Positions 47,759 to 59,183 of a stretch of 64,000 nucleotides of DNA are shown here, in pieces. Position 1 is the first letter of the stretch; each line of letters opens with the position of its first letter. The position numbers and the translations under genes were made by a program. The stretch is taken from NCBI GenBank assembly GCA_003996215.1, contig QJPP01000448.1, forward strand, positions 372,001 through 436,000. Reading direction: 5' to 3'. The notes under the pieces were generated by a model. The model made no database searches, had not been told where the DNA came from, and was given only the letters and a program-made list of their open reading frames with translations. The stretch is from Jaltomata sinuosa. Its lineage: Eukaryota > Streptophyta > Magnoliopsida > Solanales > Solanaceae.

Positions 47759-48362
47759 TGATAACGGACAAAGAGGAAGAACAAGAAGGAAAGAAAACAA
47801 AAGAAGGATATGTGAGTTAATATTCAAACTCTTGAATTTATGGGCAACAAGGGACTTGATACCCTCACCTCCCAATTGAATTCAATAATTCAAATACAAA
47901 CCCTAGTTTGAAAAAAATCAAAGGAACTCAAGAAACCACAAATGAGCAACCTTCGATTAACCAAACCAAGAAGTTCACCAACAATTCTAAGATCCACACT
48001 ACTAAAATTACCAACTAATGCTAGGCTTCACCTAGAAACTACAAGCTAAATACCTAGAAACTACAAGCTTCAAAGCTCAATATTCATCAAAAAAACCTTG
48101 CAAAATAAAGAAATATCCTATTTATACTAAAGGAAATAAGAAGACATTGGCTTTTTACAATATTGCCCTTAATGAGGCAAGGGCCTTGTTTGGTTGTCTT
48201 CTTTGTGGATTCTTGAATTTAAAGCCTAACCACTTGCATAAATGGCTTTTTTTCTTCATCCACATTACTCCCACAACTCTTAAGCTTCTCTTTTCACGAA
48301 CATCGCATGTGTCATCCATGCCATCCATGCTCGTGTCAACCATGCCATCCATGCTAGTATCA
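47759..48362 (-). repeat. Element X 5' LTR
   Basis: Second copy of the TGATAACGG...GTATCA LTR. The primer-binding site adjoins it on its left side, which marks it as the 5' LTR of a minus-strand element. Confidence 0.9.
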
Positions 48363-49975
48363 TCCTCCCCTTCTTGAAAATGATTCGTCCTCGAATACAA
48401 ACCTTAAAAACATATGAGAAGGACAACAACCAAAATATCCTCAAAGCATGAGGGTTGGTACAAGGGTTAGCAACAATATCACCATGCTAAGGAGGCACAA
48501 ATTTGAGATACAACCAAATATCCTTTGCTTTCAATACAAGCAACTCATCATGTAAGGTGCAAAGGTTTTGGTTCTGCTCCTTGCTTTATCTTTTTTTGGG
48601 TGCATTCCACTCTCGAGAACTCATCATCCTCGACTCTTCGAGTCACGGTAGACATAAGACAAAGTTAAAATTAAAGGATTAAAACTAATCTTTTTGTAAA
48701 GATTTTCAAACAAGTTCTTTGGAAAACAAAGATTTGAAAAAATGACTTAGGTTGAAAATCATTTTGAAAATCTACTTTAAAGTTTCAAAACATTTTCAAT
48801 TTTAGAAAGCAAGAGTCGCCACTTAGTTTTATAAAAGTAAAAACCAAGAAAAAAAACTTATAAAAATCTAAAGTTAAAAATAGATAATAACTTTAAAAAT
48901 CAGAGATTAAGGGTAAGGGTTCAAATTAATATCCCGAGAAGGTTTTAAAGGAACTCGGGATATCCGCTAACTTGCGATTATCCGGACTTGTTTGAAAATA
49001 ACTTATTTTGACTAACTTTGAAAAGATCTTGTTTATTTCTTTTGAAAAGATGTGATGTTTTATTTGAGAAGGAATTGGTCAGATGTTGCTCGAAAATTGA
49101 TAAAGATTCTTTTAGAAACAGTTAACTTTATTTGAACAGTAAGCAACAAACAGAAACTTTTATATTTTTTGAAAGGTTGAAAACAATTTTCATCCGTAGA
49201 TCACATAATCAAGTAAAAGAATTTAAACAAATGTGGTTCCTCTTTTGGGGAGATTCAACTAAATTAAAGGTTAGTCTCAATTATACAAATAACTCTAGGC
49301 TAAAACAAAAGTAAAGAGTCAAAGGGAAAGAAGAAATTTAAGCCTTTGGCTTAACATCAATTTGGACTTTTGATAACGGACAAAGAGGGAAGAACAAGAA
49401 GGAAAGAAAACAAAAGAAGGATATGTGAGTTAATATTCAAACTCTTGAATTTATGGGCAACAAGGGACTTGATACCCTCACCTCCCAATTGAATTCAATA
49501 ATTCAAATACAAACCCTAGTTTGAGAAAAATCAAAGGAACTCAAGAAATCACAAATGAGCAACCTTCGATTAACCAAACCAAGAAGTTCACCAACAATTC
49601 TAAGATCCACACTACTAAAATTACCAACTAATGCTAGGCTTCACCTAGAAACTACAAGCTAAATACCTAGAAACTACAAGCTTCAAAGCTTAATATTCAT
49701 CAAAAAACCCTTGCAAAATAAAGAAATATCTTATTTATACTAAAGAAAATAAGAAGACATTGGCTTTTTACAATATTGCCCTTAATGAGGCAAGGGCCTT
49801 GTTTGGTTGTCTTCTTTGTGGATTCTTGAATTTAAAGCCTAACCACTTGCACAAATGGCTTCTTTTCTTCATCCACATCACTCCCACAACTCTTAAGCTT
49901 CTCTTTTCACGAACATCGTATGTGTCATCCATGTCATCCATGCTCGTGTCAACCATGCCATCCATGCTAGTATCA
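48363..49975. repeat. Recent duplication: X internal fragment, LARD segment and third X LTR
   Basis: 48363-48573 copies 43204-43414 (one difference seen). 48574-49370 copies 41802-42598 (one difference seen). 49371-49975 is a third X LTR. The junction at 48573/48574 joins TTTTGGTT to CTGCTCC with a 2-bp overlap (TT). The duplicated order explains why three LTRs exist with only one outer ACTTT pair. Confidence 0.88.
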
Positions 49976-49980
49976 ACTTT

Positions 49981-52174
49981 GATCCAACCTATCCTAAAAA
50001 ATCTAATTGGGCTTTGAGGCCCGTTTCTCTGGAACCTTGTCCTTCTGGGGCTGTTGTTGCTGCTGGCCTATTTTCTGTGGGCTATGGCCCACTCTTCTTC
50101 ATAACTTAGTCCCTTTTGGACCATTAATGCTGCTGCAATGTCATGGGTCATGCCCATTTTCTGTTTATATATCGTCCCTGAACGTGTGTATCTGCTTCCT
50201 TCGTTAGACGAGGCCGACTCGGAAGATGTTGTTGGGTCAAAAAACCAACAAGAATATGCAATGAAGGATGAGTCCTCGTGGACTCGGGCAATTCATGTAA
50301 ACAAAGAAAAGATAAGGATCAGCGAGTCGATACAATTATCATATAACAAAGATAGAGAAATAAACTTCAAATAATCACTGATTATTAAGCTATTGTCATT
50401 CTGGCAAACAAGTTCGGCCCTTAGACATGATATTCGTATGACCTTGATTATTCAAAATGCAGCAGATTTCAGGAAGTAACAGACATGGGTGGGATATGAG
50501 ATGGAGGCTTAAACCAATTGATTTAACGACATATGCAACAAATCAAATTTCTGGGCAGTAACATCGAGCTTTAAACAAAATCACATTCTCCCATATGAGT
50601 AAACCATGAACAGGCAGAAATTAAGGTAAAATAGATTCAGGATGGGCAAACAAGGGAGAAGAAAGTGATCTATTCTACTCTAAGTTAAGACATAGTCAGT
50701 TCTTGGTTGCCATAAGTCTGGACTTCACATTATCACGTTATTACCCCAAGACCGAGCTTATAACTGGTAATAAGATATTGCATTCAAGGTTATTTCAAGA
50801 TTCTTTCTAACAAGCTCATTCGATTTTCATGTATGGAAAAGAGATAATACAATCAAACATAGTTCAGAGGGGGGTGAAACTGGTTGTTGCTAACAGATTC
50901 ATGGATGATGAACAATGGATGCAGAAAAGAATAAAGACCAACAAAGACTCTAAACATTAAACAAAGGAAAAACCTTACGCAATTTTAAAAGCCATTTAGG
51001 GTGATTTTAAAGATGCAATGACGACTGTCATCCATGCTTTAGAGGGGGAAAAGGAAATTGGGACACTTCCAGACTTTGAACTAGAAAACACGGCTTTCTC
51101 AACAGGTTATGCAAACTCAAGAACAGAGGAAAAGAGAGCTTAAAACAAGTTCACATTCAAAGTCATTTCAAGACTCAAGCTTGATCAAACATGTATAACT
51201 TTAAAGGGAAAGAGATGGATGTTAATCATGATGCATAAAAAAGGGGGAAGGAGAATCAAAATAAATTTCAACTATACCTTATCTTTAAACGAACACATGT
51301 CATCTAAACATACTCAAATCTATCAAGTTTTGTGCAAGTCCTAAGAATCATGAGCAATTAGCATAATAGGCTGCCAAAAACACATAACATAGCCAAATCA
51401 GCCAAAACCTTTAAACATACTCAAACTGGTGCTCATATGGTCACATGAAAGTCATGAAAACAATCAAGAAACTTAAACAACAATTTAACAAAAACAAATA
51501 AAAATTGATGAATAGCTCAACCCTAAAATCAACGCACCAAATTATCAATACGAGATCCAAAGGCTATATAACTTGACAACGATTTTGAACAAATAGTCTT
51601 AAATCTTTATTCCTCATATTATACGAATCAAAACCAGCTCAAAACCAATCATAAACATTTCTAAAAAAAAAAAGAAAACAGACCCTCTACATTATGCTAA
51701 GAGGAAACAGAGAAAAAGAACAGAAAAAAAGAAAAAAAATGAATGAAGAGTTTTACCTTCCTTGGGGTAGCGTACTAGAACCACAAGCTTCAACGGAAGA
51801 CTTCGATACCGCTGAAACTCAGTTTGTTTCACCGAAAAACACGAATTTTTGGGTTTATCTCTGAAACATCTGATTTCTTTGATGGGTTTAGAGAGTGGTT
51901 CTCCAAATAAAACCCCAAGAAATCAAAAGCCAGCCCCTAATCCCTCCATCTTAGAAGGTATTTATAGGGGAAAAGAGGTGAAAACAAGGGGAGAAATAGA
52001 AGGGGGTTTTGGGAAATTACTCTTGAGAAAATTCAAATCTCTTGAGCAAATAAGTTTGGCCAGCAACGGCTTTGTACGAAGTTGTACAATTTTCCACTGA
52101 TTTCACGAATTCGAAGCCACCTGGAGCTTTGGAACCTTCTTGGTTCTGTCAACTTGCGATTTAACGGAGAGAAG
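49981..52174 (-). repeat. LARD right-hand LTR, second part (truncated)
   Basis: It resumes the match to the left LTR at GATCCAACCTATCCTAAAAA (compare 35263 onward) and follows it closely through AGGCCGACTCGGAAGATGTT and GAAGACTTCGATACCGC to ACGGAGAGAAG. Beyond about 52174 the sequences diverge, so the terminal 700 bp or so, including TGTCAACA, are missing. Confidence 0.8.
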
Positions 52175-52499
52175 ACATCGTTTGGAGATTTTGACGGAGT
52201 TAGAGCTGTTGTTGAAGTTGTTGGAGCCGTTGGAGCTCGACGGCGTTAGGGTTTTGGGTTTGTCGTTTAGGAGAGAAGAACACATATATTAAGAAATTAT
52301 AAATACGAAGGTAGTTTTACTAATTCATCCCTTAAGAAATTTTTTTGGAACTTTGCAAACAAGTGTGAACACTTTCAAAAAGAATTAATTATAAGGGTAA
52401 TATGAAAAATAAATTAATTAATGCTTTCTTGATTTAGTAAGGTGACCAACTAATATGGGACAATTATTTCTAATATAGTAGTCAATTAATATGAAATGG
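52175..52499. other. Flank right of the LARD element
   Basis: No gene. It includes a short GTTGTTGAAGTTGTTGGAG-type stretch near 52210 that could still be diverged LTR. Confidence 0.35.
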
Positions 52500-53650
52500 A
52501 GAAAGTACTATTTATTGTTTACAATGATAACTTTTTATTTACATGCCTGCTATTGTTAGGGTTGAGTTATTTCTACTTCTATTAATGCACCACACTGTAG
52601 TTGTATAGACTAACAGCCTGTTTGGCCAAGCTTATTTCTCCCCCAAAGTGCTTATTTTTTCTCAAAAGTGCTTATTTTAAAAAAATGATGTATTTGGCCA
52701 AGCTTTGGGAAAAAATAAGTGATTTTAGGGAGTAGCAGAAGCAGTTTTTCAGAAGCTAAAAAAGTAGCTTTTACCTAAAAGAACTTTTTTGAAAAGTACT
52801 TTTGAGAAAAATACACTTAAAAGCACTTTCAAAAAGCTTGGTCAAACACTAATTGCTGCTCAGAAGTGTTTTTAAAATTTATTGGTCAAACACAAACTGC
52901 TTCTCACCAAAAGTACTTTTTTGAAAAGCGCTTATGAGAAAAACACTTTTCAAAATAAACTGATTTTAGAAGCTTGGCCAGACAGACTATAATTTAATAC
53001 ATACTCCAGCTGCTATTCCTTTTAGCTTTAGGACAGGTCCAACTAATTTTAGGACAGAGATAATTAGAGATGATTTGGACCATAAAAATCTAGATTCTTT
53101 AAAAGAAAATTATGTTTAGGATTTGATTACTACCATTTATGATTTATAATGATAACTTTTTATTTATATGCATGGTATTGCTAGTGTTGAATTACTTCTA
53201 CCTCTATTAATGCATCACACTGTAGCTGCATAGACTAACTAAATATATACTCTAATTGCTATTCTTTTTAACTTTAGGACATGTCCAATATAGTTTTAGG
53301 ACAGTGACAATTGTAGAGGATTTGGGCTATAAAGGCCTAGATTTTTTAAAAGAAAATTATGTTTAAAATTTGATAACTACCATTTATTTTCTGTAATGAT
53401 AACTTTTCATTTACATACATACAACTATTAGTTGAGTTATTTCTACCTCTATTAATACACCACAATATAATTGCATAGACTATTAAGATATATTTCAGAT
53501 GATATCCTTTTTAGCTTTAGGACAGAGACAATTAGAAAGGCATAAAGGCCTAGATTCTTTAAACAAAAATTATATTTATGATTTGTTGACTATCATTTAA
53601 TATTATTTAAAATGATTACTTTTTATTTACATTTCATGCAGTAGCTAAGA
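52500..53650. repeat. Tandem repeat of ~250-bp units, four copies, interrupted by a MITE
   Basis: The phrase AATGATAACTTTTTATTTAC recurs at 52523, 53148, 53395 and (as AATGATTAC) 53611. TTTAGCTTTAGGACAG, CCTAGATTCTTTAAA and TCTATTAATGCA-type phrases recur in phase. The first interval (625) minus the 374-bp MITE is 251, close to the next (247). The last unit is shorter (216). Confidence 0.85.
52615..52988. mobile_element. MITE with AGCCTGTTTGGCC ends
   Basis: The 374-bp element has 13-bp terminal inverted repeats: AGCCTGTTTGGCC at the left and, on the minus strand, AGTCTGTCTGGCC at the right. The interior is full of AAAAGTACTTTT-like palindromes. It sits inside the first 250-bp tandem unit. 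The target duplication is not clear, so the superfamily is left open. Confidence 0.75.
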
Positions 53651-54187
53651 TTGAGTAATTGGATAAACTTGTTACATGACAAATATATAATACCACCATG
53701 CATGTTGATGCTAATAGAAAAACGAAATCATGCATGCATATCATGTAGTAGTATATCACTACACATACGTACAATTGTATATCATATAGTATTTTTTTTG
53801 GACATATAAATATTATTACTGATTATAGTATTAATGTACGATTGTATATCATATATTATATTGATCTCGTGTAATCTTATTTGATTGCTTTTCTATTTCT
53901 GAAGCAAATTCAAAATTTTCAGATGCTGAATACCAAAGAGAAGACAACTTATTGAGTTTTAGATAATTATTTATTCATATTTTATTGTAAAATTTGAAAA
54001 AGAAAAAGTAATTTTTATTTTTAAAGTGAAAATGATATTTAAAAATTGAAGTTGTTTTTGAATTTTTGTGAGTAATTTAGAGTGACAAAAGAAAAATCTG
54101 ACTTTTTATCGTTTTTTAAATTCTTGAAAATTTTAAAATTTAATTTGGTAAGACGTATTTTTTGGAGTCCAACTCTGAGAAAAAAGT
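53651..54187. other. AT-rich intergenic sequence
   Basis: No gene or clear repeat was seen apart from short ATGCATGCATAT-type stretches. Confidence 0.4.
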
Positions 54188-55810
54188 AAGAGTGTCAATC
54201 GTATCGGGTTGATCAAGAATTGGACTAGTCTGATCAGGTAAAAATTTGGCCCGATTCGACCCTTAGTTAAAAGGTTGAATTGGTCTGAGTTATCTACTAT
54301 AATTGAAATTGATCGGTTTAATTTTTGAACCCGTAACCTGAAATTGGTTAACCCAGTAACGTCATATCATTAATGATACTGATTAATCAACTCGGCCTGA
54401 TTTAACTCAGCCCCATTTCTTAAACGGAGAAGGGCCAAATATACCCTTGTACTATTAGAAATGGTTTAAATATACCCTTCATTATACTTTGGGTCCAAAT
54501 ATATACTTTTTGTTATACTTTGAGTCCAACTATACCCTTGTTCTATTAGAAATAGTTTAAATATATCTCTCGTTATACTTTCAGTCCAAATATACCCCTC
54601 CAGTATATTTTGGATCCAAATATACCCCTCTCATTATATTTTTGGTTCAAATATACCTCTCATTATACTTTCATGCTGATTTACCCCCCCCCCCCCTTCT
54701 TTATAAAGAAGATTTACCCTTACTTTTTTTATAAACGGACACGTGATGAGTTTCAAAATAAAAATAAATTATCACCGAATATAAATATTTGCGCGATTCA
54801 CTTTACAAACTCACCTATTTAATCTATCTCCGACCCATTCCCTCGATTCATATAAAATAATACACATATTCATAATTTATACCCCTGTCATGTAAACCTT
54901 TCCTTGGCCTCACAACGAATAAACTTCTTTACAGGAAATTTTTGAAGTTTCGACATCTAAGAAAATTTATTTTCTTTCTGTCATCATCTTTTGGTCTAAT
55001 ATCAGTGTTAAAAGTTATACTTGAAATAATCATCTAAGCAAGATGACCATATATAAAGGCAGGAAAAAAAATTCTATATCTGATAAACGGACTATTAATG
55101 TCAACGAAAAAGTAATCAGAAATAGGTGAAGCAACGACTTCAAAGAGTTTGGATTTATGAGAAGCGGATCATTAAAAAAGAGAAGAAAAGAAAATAGAAG
55201 ATTACAAGAAAAGAAAAGAACTTAAAATGGAGGGAATTGAGATGGTTTAAATGGGTTAGTGTCAAAAATAAGGATAAATCAGCACAAAAATTTAACGAGA
55301 GGGGTATATTTGAATCCAAAGTATATCGAGAGGGGTATATTTGGACTGAAAGTATAACGAGGGATATTTAAACTATTTCTAATAGTACGGGGTATATTTG
55401 AAGCCAAAGTATAACGGCAAGGGCATATTTGGACCCAAAGTATAACGAGGGGTATATTTAAACCATTTTTAATAGTACAGGGGTATATTTGACCCTTCTC
55501 CGTTTCTTAAATAATAAATAATAATATTAATAAACAATTTATATTTTATTAATAAATTTAAAAAAAATATTTTTTAAAAAAACATTTTTTATGTAATCGG
55601 GCCTGGTCCAGTCTGATATAAACAAAATCGAATGGATCACTTAGAATTTTTTTGGATTGGCCTGATTGAATTCTGATAGGACCAACCCAGTAATCAATAT
55701 GATCCCAAATTCGATCGGTTGGACCAACCCAATAATCAATCCGACCTCAAATGCGATCTGTTCAATTTTTATTGATCCTGCTTGGTCCGATTCGATCACT
55801 AGACACCCTT
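54188..55810. mobile_element. MITE-like element split by a Mutator-like element
   Basis: The left end AAGAGTGTCAATCG and the complement of the right end (AAGGGTGTCTAGTGATCGAA) form a short inverted repeat. The inside contains GGTTGGACCAACCC and CGATTCGA(C/T)C phrases on both sides of the nested element. Without the insertion it is about 536 bp long. Its target duplication could not be fixed because both flanks are A-runs. Confidence 0.55.
54425..55502. mobile_element. Mutator-like foldback element with long terminal inverted repeats
   Basis: The perfect 9-bp direct repeat TTTCTTAAA flanks it (54416-54424 and 55503-55511). The terminal inverted repeats (54425 to about 54690 and about 55263 to 55502) begin CGGAGAAGGG(C/T)CAAATATA. 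They are built from repeated AAATATACCCCT and TTATACTTTGGGTCCAAATA units. The 0.57-kb centre has no coding region. A 9-bp duplication and long TIRs fit the Mutator superfamily. Confidence 0.85.
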
Positions 55811-58700
55811 AAAAAAAAGGGAAAAAGAACATTTATACCCCAAAAGAGGAAACTATTTACCTTTAAATACCCCATTACTTTCATGCCCCCTTTTTATTCT
55901 AAAATGACAGATCTTTAAAAATAAAAAAATTGGATGACGTCAGCGTCTACTTTTTTTGTTGTCTTTTCTGCTTTATCTTTTTGTTTAATTTGAAAAAGAT
56001 TTAATATTTTCTTTGGTTCTTTTCCTTTTCTTTTTTTTTTCCTTTTTTTTTCTACATTTCTTGTTTTTTTTTCTTTCTATTTTCTCATTTATGAATCATT
56101 TATTTTGTTCCCAAATCATGTTATTTTCTAAAAAAAATCCATAATTAATTTTGACTTTTTTATTTTTGTATTTTTTTTTCTGTTTCCTATTTATTTTTTT
56201 GATTTATGTATTTCTCATTCTCTTTCTAATTTTTTATTTTTCTTTTTTCCTCCATAATCTAATTCTATTGATTTCTTTTTGTTGTTTTTTTCTTTATTCT
56301 TTTTATTTATATAATAAAAAAGATCATTTATACGTTAAACATTTCTTCATTTTTATTTCTCTATTTTTTTCTCCTTTTCTTTTTTCTCTTTTTTTCTCTA
56401 TTTATCTTTATTCTCCTTTTTCATTCATTTATTTTTTCTCAAATCATATTATTATTAATTTCTTTCACCATAATCTTATTTCATATTCAATTTTGGCTTT
56501 TTTTATTTTTATTTTTTCAATTTTTTTTTTTCTAATTTTTTCTTTAATTTTCTTTTTTTTTATTTTTTCTTTTATTTTTTTTCTCCCTTAATCTAATTTC
56601 ATTCACTTTTTTGCTCCTTTTCTTTATTCTTCTTTTTTTTCCCGCTGATTTCATAGAGGTTTACTTCAGTCTACCATGATACCATCACAATATATTATCT
56701 TCATCAAAGATTGCTTTTTTCTCCTTGATACCATCAAAGTATAATATACTCTGGTGGTATTAAAGAGTAACTGAGCAGTGTTTTCACTAAAGTACAACTT
56801 CTTCCTCTTTGATATCATCACAATATAATATACTCTGATGGTATCAAAGAGTAACTGAGCAGTGTTTTCACTGAAGGACTGCGTCTTCCTCTTTGATACC
56901 ATCACAGTATATTACAGATATGAATATGTTCTGGTGGTATCAAGGAGTAACTGAGCAGTGTCTTCATTAAAGGACTGTTTCTTCCTCCTTGATACCATCA
57001 AAGTATAATATACTGATGGTATCAAAGAGTAATTGAGCAGTGTTTTCACTGAAGGACTATTTTTTCTTCTTTGATACCATTACAGTATATGAATATACTC
57101 TGGTCGTATCAAGGAGTAACTGAGCAATGTCTTCATTAAAGGATTGCTTCTTCCTCCTTGATACCATCAAAGTATAATATACTCTAATGGTATCAAAGAG
57201 TAACTGAGTAGTATTTTCAACGAAGGACTGTTTTTCCTCTTTGATACCATCACAGTATATGAATATACTCTGGTGGTATCAAGAAGTAATTGTGCAGTGT
57301 CTTTATTGAAAGATTGCTTCTTCCTCCTTGATACCATCAAAGTATAACATACTCTGATGGTATCAAAGAGTAACTGCACAGTATTTTCATTGAAAGACTA
57401 TTTTTTTCTCTTTGATAATATCACAGTATATGAATATAATCTGATCGTATCAAGAAGTAACTGAGCAGTGTCAACATTGAAGGGATTGCTTCTTCCTCCT
57501 TGATACTCTGATGGTATCAAAGAGTAATTGAGTATTGTTTTCATTGAGATTTGCTTCAGCCCTTCGATGAGATTACTCAATCATTCATGATACCATTTTA
57601 ATATATCTATCTACTAGCACGGTATCATTGAGATATGCTTCAGTTCTTCAAAGAGACATTTCTCAGTCCTTCGCGACACCATCATGATATATTTATATAC
57701 CGACATGATATCATTCAGGCCAACTTCGACATTTTTCAGTCCTCTATGATACCCACGTGGCACATATCATATACTGACAGAGTATCACAAAATTTATGCT
57801 TAACTCTGATATTTTAATTTATATATCAATTTTAGCAAGTTACGAGTAATTTTTGTAAAACTAATTACAAAAATAGAGTCATATTTTAAAATTTTATTTT
57901 TATTTGCAAAAGTAAAAAGAAACTAAAAATTTATTTTCATTAATTTAGTTTTAATGAATAAGGTAGTGAATTCTAGTATTTTTCTTAATTATTTCTTATT
58001 GTTATCTAGTTATTTTTTATTATTAATATAAAAAATAGTTGGTTCATATTTTTATTTCTTATTTTTCTAAAAGGAAAAGATATAAAAAGAGAAAATAATT
58101 ATAATAACAAATTTTCTATTAATTTAGATTTTAATAAATAAACTAGTACTTTTAATTTTTCTAAATTATTTGTTCTTTTAATCTAATTATTTAATTTTTC
58201 TATATTTTGGTTAATTTAAAACTAGTTATGTAATATTTAATTGTTTCTCCTTAAAACAAAGAAAAAGATAAAAAAAAATTTAAAAGAAGATAAACTAACA
58301 AAAAAGTAAATGAAATTAAGACAAAAGGGACAAAAAAAAAAAGAAAATAAAATAAAAAGAAGGAAATAAATAATAAAAATATTATCAAATGATATCTTAA
58401 GTAAAGAATATAAGGAGATAAAAAGATAAAGATAATAAATGAGAAAAAAAACAAAGCAACAAATGTAAAAGTACAAATCAATAAATGCAAAAAGATAAAT
58501 TAATAGACAAAAGGATAAACATTAAATGTTAAGTCAAAGTAAGAGAAAAAAAAGAAGGAGAATAACATGTAATTGAGGGGTAGAGCTCTAGGGTAATTAC
58601 TTTGGGTTGAAGGTCCATTAAGGGTAAATACTTTGAGTTGGGTCCATTTTGGGTAAATAGTTCACAATTGAGTCTATTTTGTGTAGTTTTCCCTAAAAAA
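55811..58700. other. Possible large foldback element with pyrimidine-rich and purine-rich arms
   Basis: The left side contains GGGAAAAAGAACATTTATAC and AACTATTTACC. The right side on the minus strand reads TTAGGGAAAACTACACAAAA then GAACTATTTACC, an imperfect match in inverted orientation. The left arm (55950-56650) is almost purely T/C with many TTTTTCTTTT runs. The right arm (58250-58560) is A/G-rich. A palindromic array lies between them. No protein-coding frame is credible. Whether it is one element is inference. Confidence 0.4.
56676..57560. repeat. Array of ~11 palindromic units of ~85 bp with alternating types
   Basis: Each unit has a stem CTCTTTGATACCATCA, a loop of about 15-18 bp and the complementary TGATGGTATCAAAGAG, then GTAACTGAGCAGTGTTTTCA and a spacer. 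One full example is 56805-56851. From about 56890 two variants alternate (CCTTGATACCATCAAAG and CTTTGATACCATCACAG), giving a dimer period of about 170 bp (starts near 56986, 57156, 57325, 57500). Degenerate units continue to about 57790. Confidence 0.88.
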
Positions 58701-59183
58701 ATGATAAATTTTCACGAATTTTTTTTTTATTGAATTTTAGATAAATTATTTATTTATACTCAATTAAATTTTTTAACATTAATGTGTAAGATTTTAGTCA
58801 ATGTTACTCAAGTTTGCATAACTAAAAGCCTAAAACTCTAGCTAACTTCGCCTTTATATAGCACTACTAGTAGTATATAGATTTAAAATGCAAAACAATC
58901 AATGAGCTAGAAAAAGGAAAGAACAATAAATATGAAGCTATTAAGCTAGCTTACATAGATCACATCTGCTCCTATTGAAGCAAAACTCATTTATTGTCCA
59001 AAAAATTAAATTATAATTAATAATAAAATTAACTTACACTTTCTCTATATAGAATCTTTTTCTCCGCTGCATACACACGATAACAGCAAAAAAAACTATT
59101 AGCTCCCTCCCTAATATACACACACACAAAACATCAACAACCAAAAAACTTTCAGCTCCCTATCTTTTTCACTATCTCCTTTA
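58701..59183 (+). promoter_or_regulatory. 5' flank of the coiled-coil pseudogene with TATA-like motif
   Basis: CTCTATATAGAATC at about 59043-59056 is a good TATA-box candidate about 130 bp upstream of the ATG at 59184, followed by a pyrimidine-rich leader. The rest is AT-rich with no gene. Confidence 0.4.

Larger units (their letters stand above)
42594..49980 (-). mobile_element. Element X: gag-protease LTR retrotransposon without pol, with a rearranged end
   Basis: The target duplication ACTTT is at 42594-42598 and 49976-49980. Three LTR copies of about 605 bp are present (42599-43203, 47759-48362, 49371-49975), all TGATAACGG to GTATCA. The original element is 42599-48362. The segment 48363-49975 comes from a later duplication. 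On the minus strand, directly after the LTR at 47759, lies TGGTACCAGAGCTC, a primer-binding site close to the tRNA-Met type. The coding region carries gag, zinc knuckle, protease and an unknown ORF, but no reverse transcriptase, RNase H or integrase. LTRs differ at only a handful of positions, so the element is young. Confidence 0.85.
34637..52174 (-). mobile_element. LARD-like LTR retrotransposon without gag-pol, split by element X
   Basis: The left LTR is 34637-38170. The other LTR begins at 41971, is interrupted from 42599 to 49975 (plus the ACTTT duplicate) by element X, and resumes at 49981. The 3.8-kb internal region has no recognisable gag, protease, reverse transcriptase or integrase, so it resembles a large retrotransposon derivative. 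A purine-rich tract on the minus strand (AAAGGGAGAGGC, 38174-38185) beside the left LTR suggests minus orientation, with the left LTR as the 3' LTR. Homology between the LTRs stops at about 52174, so the right one lacks its last 700 bp or so. Confidence 0.75.

Noticed and set aside
48363..49975. Two independent insertions of element X
   Set aside because: Only one outer ACTTT pair exists, and the middle flank is a near-identical copy of the left flank, so duplication explains the third LTR better.
56151..56591. 146-codon plus-strand frame rich in F, L, I and S, like a membrane protein
   Set aside because: It lies wholly in the T/C-rich arm, where lack of purines removes stop codons. The protein is a product of base composition.
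56666..57580. Minus-strand frames with repeated TAQLLFDTIRVYY peptides
   Set aside because: The repeated peptide simply mirrors the palindromic DNA units. Frames break at unit boundaries and there is no start context.
58237..58490. Two overlapping F/I-rich minus-strand frames
   Set aside because: Same composition effect on the A/G-rich arm read in complement. Two overlapping frames are open at once, which argues against coding.
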